DNA of 20,018 nucleotides, from NCBI GenBank assembly GCA_004151065.3, contig NWUY0300038295.1:20282-40299 (forward strand), read 5' to 3'. Under the pieces are notes generated by a model, which saw only the letters and a program-made list of their open reading frames with translations, ran no database searches and had not been told where the DNA came from. Source of the stretch: Larix sibirica (lineage: Eukaryota > Streptophyta > Pinopsida > Pinales > Pinaceae). Position 1 is the first letter of the stretch, and the number at the start of each line of letters is the position of its first letter. The position numbers and the translations under genes were made by a program. Positions 17,920 through 20,018 of this stretch are shown here, piece after piece.

Positions 17920-17990
17920 TTCACCCTTTCTCATGAAACAAAAAAATCATGACATTCACCCTTTCCTGTGAAACAAAAAAATTGTGACAT
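17920..17990. repeat. 35-bp tandem repeat, two copies, at left edge of the insert
   Basis: TTCACCCTTTC starts at 17920 and again at 17955. Each copy continues with a form of TGTGAAACAAAAAAA and ends in TGACA, and a third partial start (TTCC) is at 17990. The copies differ at only a few bases. Position at the insertion edge suggests it may be a terminal feature of the insert. Confidence 0.8.
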
Positions 17991-18809
17991 TCCAATATTT
18001 TTATTGCTCGCCAATTTACGTTTACATAATTTAATAGCATGACAAATTTACTTTCACAAAAATTTATAGATAATTATGATTTTTTTAAAATAATAGATTG
18101 ATGATTGTTTTCAGTGGTCAAAGTAATAGGATAAAGAAATAAAAAACACATTTTCAATATAGATACAAATAAAACGTATAACAAGGTACACTATAAAAGA
18201 AAAACTATTGTTAAAATTGCATGAAAAAAAATAACTAAATAAAAAATAGCCAAATAAAATTGCATGAATTGAATAAAATTGCGAATTGAATAAAATTGTT
18301 GGTACCTGATACCTTAAAAAATGGTGCCTCATAAATGCTTCTTGATGTTGTAATGTCCAACTTAATCTCAATCAGTAGTATCTAAACACATGAATGGCTG
18401 GATTATACTTACAATTCAAATCCTTTACTAATCTACTTTATTCCACATTTGATTCATAGATTGGAGTTCCTGAATTACTTAGTGTTCTTTTAATTTAGAT
18501 TGTATGAATTGCTTTATGTTTCTTGAAGGCATTAAAATTGACAAAAAAAAAAAAAAATTGTAAAAATAAAGCAAAAGATTCATAAAATTACTTGCAAACC
18601 ATTTTTCCTATTTGAACTTTGCAATGTAAATATCTATGTAGTCTCACATCAAACACACTTTACTCAACTCTTAGATCCCCAATATTCGAAGTTTTGACTT
18701 CTCATTCTTCCCACTCACATAGTGTTTTAGCTTCAAGGGTTAGAGCAAATGGTCATAAGCCAGACATAACATCTCTCCTTATTTTAATGCTTTCTCCTCA
18801 CATGTTGAC

Positions 18810-18835
18810 TCTTATTTAATATATATTAAATAAGA
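18810..18835. repeat. 26-bp perfect palindrome
   Basis: The sequence from 18810 to 18835 equals its own reverse complement, centred between 18822 and 18823, with arms beginning TCTTATTTAATAT. Allowing two mismatches it extends a few bases further on each side. It is entirely A/T apart from one C/G pair near each end, so it could form a cruciform. Confidence 0.9.
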
Positions 18836-18892
18836 ATCCACCTCATAAGAAGAAAGCCATAAAACAAGGAGAGGATTAAACACTTTGAATGA

Positions 18893-18924
18893 TATATGTA
18901 TATGTATGTATGTATGTATGTATG
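18893..18924. repeat. (TATG)n microsatellite
   Basis: Six perfect TATG units occupy 18901-18924, preceded by related TATATG-type sequence from about 18893. It lies inside the insert in element C and may be length-polymorphic. Confidence 0.9.
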
Positions 18925-19090
18925 TTCACAAACTACACCTATAAGGAGAAAATGATGGGTAGGTAGTTTTCTAACTCATAAAATTTATAGGTTGGTAATT
19001 TTACTTCACATTAATGTTGACAATTTCCTCGCCACAAACATATGTTAAAAACTTTCAAAATAGGTAAAAACATTCAAATTGAATGTAAAA

Positions 19091-19330
19091 TTTCAAAATT
19101 GGAGGTATGATGAAATTTGGTGGCCAATGTGAAAATGTAAAACTTCAAATGGATGAGTATCACCTCAAAACTCACATGTTTTCTATTGAAATGGGCAGTT
19201 GTGATATAGTTCTTGGGAATAATGGTTGTCAACTTTGGGACCTGTCACCATGGATTTCAAGGATATATACTTCATCTTCACTAAGGAAGGGCATAAACAT
19301 AACCCAAGGGTCTCACCTTTGGTTCATATG
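19091..19330 (+). pseudogene. Protease of element C, C-terminal part
   Basis: The frame around 19107 reads MMKFGGQCENVKLQMDEYHL, then KTHMFSIEMGSCDIVLG, the second half of the retropepsin domain in this lineage. D-I-V-L-G is the conserved hydrophobic-Gly motif near its end. A frame change follows. WLSTLGPVTMDFKDIYFIFT, then KEGHKHN, is read in the next frame (about 19220-19300), and GLTFGSYEMI in another. The domain is thus complete when joined to 17780-17917 but is interrupted by the insert and at least two frameshifts. Confidence 0.82.
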
Positions 19331-19429
19331 AAATGATCACCTGTCATTATATGGAGAAGTTATTGAAGCAAGGCCACTCAAACATGATGGCATAGTTCAA
19401 TGCCATACAAGTAGTGGACAACACCCCAC

Positions 19430-20018
19430 ATGAGATTCACCCTGATTTACAACTAGTCCTATCTAAACATCAATATGTATTTGAAACACCACAAGGTTTA
19501 CCACTTTCACACGACGAGCATGACCATACTATTTCTCTCATTCCATATACTTAACCACTTAATGTGCGTCCTTATAGGCACCCTTTTGTATAGAAGAATG
19601 AAATAGAAAATGTATTCATGAATTGTTGGAGGTTGGAGTCATATGTCCCAATACTAGCCCTTACTCATCATTAGTGGTCATGGTATTAAGGAAGGAAGGA
19701 ACTTGGCAGACATGTCTTGATTTTCAGGCTCTTGATAAGTTGACCATCAAGGACAATTTCCCATCACAATTATTGATGATTTCATTGATGAACTTCATGG
19801 AGCCAAGTTTTTCACTAAATTTGTTTTTGGTTTCAGCTACCACCAAATAAGGATGAAAGAGGCAAACATCCCTAAAACAATTTTTTGTACACATGAAAAT
19901 CATTATGGATTTTTAGTGATGCCCTTAGGCCTTTGCAATGCTCCATCCACCTTCCAGAACCTCATGAAAAATATTTGTTATCCCTTCCTCCATAATTTTG
20001 TGTTGGTATTCTTTGATG
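19430..20018 (+). pseudogene. Reverse transcriptase of element C (degenerate, cut by window end)
   Basis: A first frame reads HPDLQLVLSKHQYVFETPQG and NVRPYRHPFV with stops. After a shift, LLEVGVICPNTSPYSSLVVM and [20 protein letters not shown] follow (frame of 19623). A one-base loss near 19762 leads to a third frame open from 19763 to the window edge. It reads [50 protein letters not shown] and FVLVFFD. These are the RT blocks of a Ty3/gypsy element in order, ending at the first Asp of the catalytic F/Y-x-D-D motif. The catalytic Asp of motif A (normally K-L-D-L) reads Val at 19823-19825. Without an ATG in this last frame, a start-based ORF search would miss it. Confidence 0.88.

Larger units (their letters stand above)
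17918..19096. mobile_element. ~1.18-kb insert splitting the protease of element C
   Basis: Protease sequence stops near 17917 and resumes at 19091-19110, so this stretch is foreign to element C. The two edges carry imperfect direct copies of the same target segment (about 17890-17917 and 19097-19121, both with GGTATG and TGAAATTTG). That is what an insertion with target duplication would leave, or what a local duplication would. The insert is very AT-rich and has no recognised coding sequence. The longest open frame is 66 codons at 18619-18819 (plus), which I do not recognise. It contains a 35-bp tandem repeat, a short GAATTGAATAAAATTGC repeat at 18266-18300, 15 As at 18543-18557, a 26-bp palindrome at 18810-18835 and a TATG microsatellite. 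No terminal inverted repeats or LTRs were found, so the class is open. Confidence 0.7.
15622..20018 (+). mobile_element. Ty3/gypsy retrotransposon (element C), 5' LTR to RT, runs off window
   Basis: The order is 5' LTR (15622-16653), primer-binding site (16657), gag (about 16690-17760), protease (17780-17917 and 19091-19330, split by an insert) and RT (about 19430 to the window end). All are on the plus strand. The gag, protease and RT motifs belong to one plant Ty3/gypsy lineage and occur in the expected order without a second element's domains between them. RNase H, integrase and the 3' LTR should lie beyond 20018. Stops, small indels and lost catalytic residues make it inactive. It is inserted in the leader of element D. 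Confidence 0.85.

Overview
The window looks like non-genic repeat DNA from a large plant nuclear genome. I see no intact host gene, no rRNA or tRNA gene and no CRISPR array. What can be recognised is a set of decayed LTR retrotransposons, mostly Ty3/gypsy with one Ty1/copia scrap, plus local tandem repeats, in AT-rich sequence. The gag, protease and RT motifs resemble plant Ty3/gypsy lineages. The amount of old, stop-riddled material would fit a gymnosperm, but that is inference; plant origin is much better supported than the group.

Layout: 2-121 is a Ty1/copia gag fragment (+). 122-489 has no recognisable gene. About 501-1165 is a nine-copy minisatellite with a period near 78 bp whose unit contains an inverted repeat. 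1250-4865 is a decayed Ty3/gypsy element on the minus strand (element A), with gag, protease, RT, RNase H and integrase readable in that order. A possible LINE RT zinc-binding fragment (+) lies inside it at 4240-4421. 4930-6995 is a second minus-strand Ty3/gypsy remnant of another lineage (element B): gag, protease and the start of RT, cut off just before element A begins. 7000-12532 is unassigned AT-rich DNA holding a 235-bp tandem duplication and small repeats.

From 12533 everything recognisable is on the plus strand. 12533-14873 is a probable long LTR followed by a near-perfect initiator-Met tRNA primer-binding site (element D). Its leader is interrupted at 15621 by a third Ty3/gypsy element (element C). 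C has a 1032-bp 5' LTR (15622-16653) with 8-bp perfect terminal inverted repeats, a TATA box and a poly(A) signal, then gag, protease and RT up to the window edge. The protease of C is itself split by about 1.18 kb of unrelated AT-rich DNA (17918-19096). The right half is therefore layered: D, then C inside D, then an insert inside C.

None of the elements can be functional as it stands. Reading frames are broken by stops and indels and key catalytic residues are replaced. Most short ORFs here are chance frames. I found no previously undescribed functional system. The points most worth a second look are the hairpin-unit minisatellite, the nested insertions with readable boundaries, and the decay pattern in the gag of element C, where the frame survives but carries six stops.
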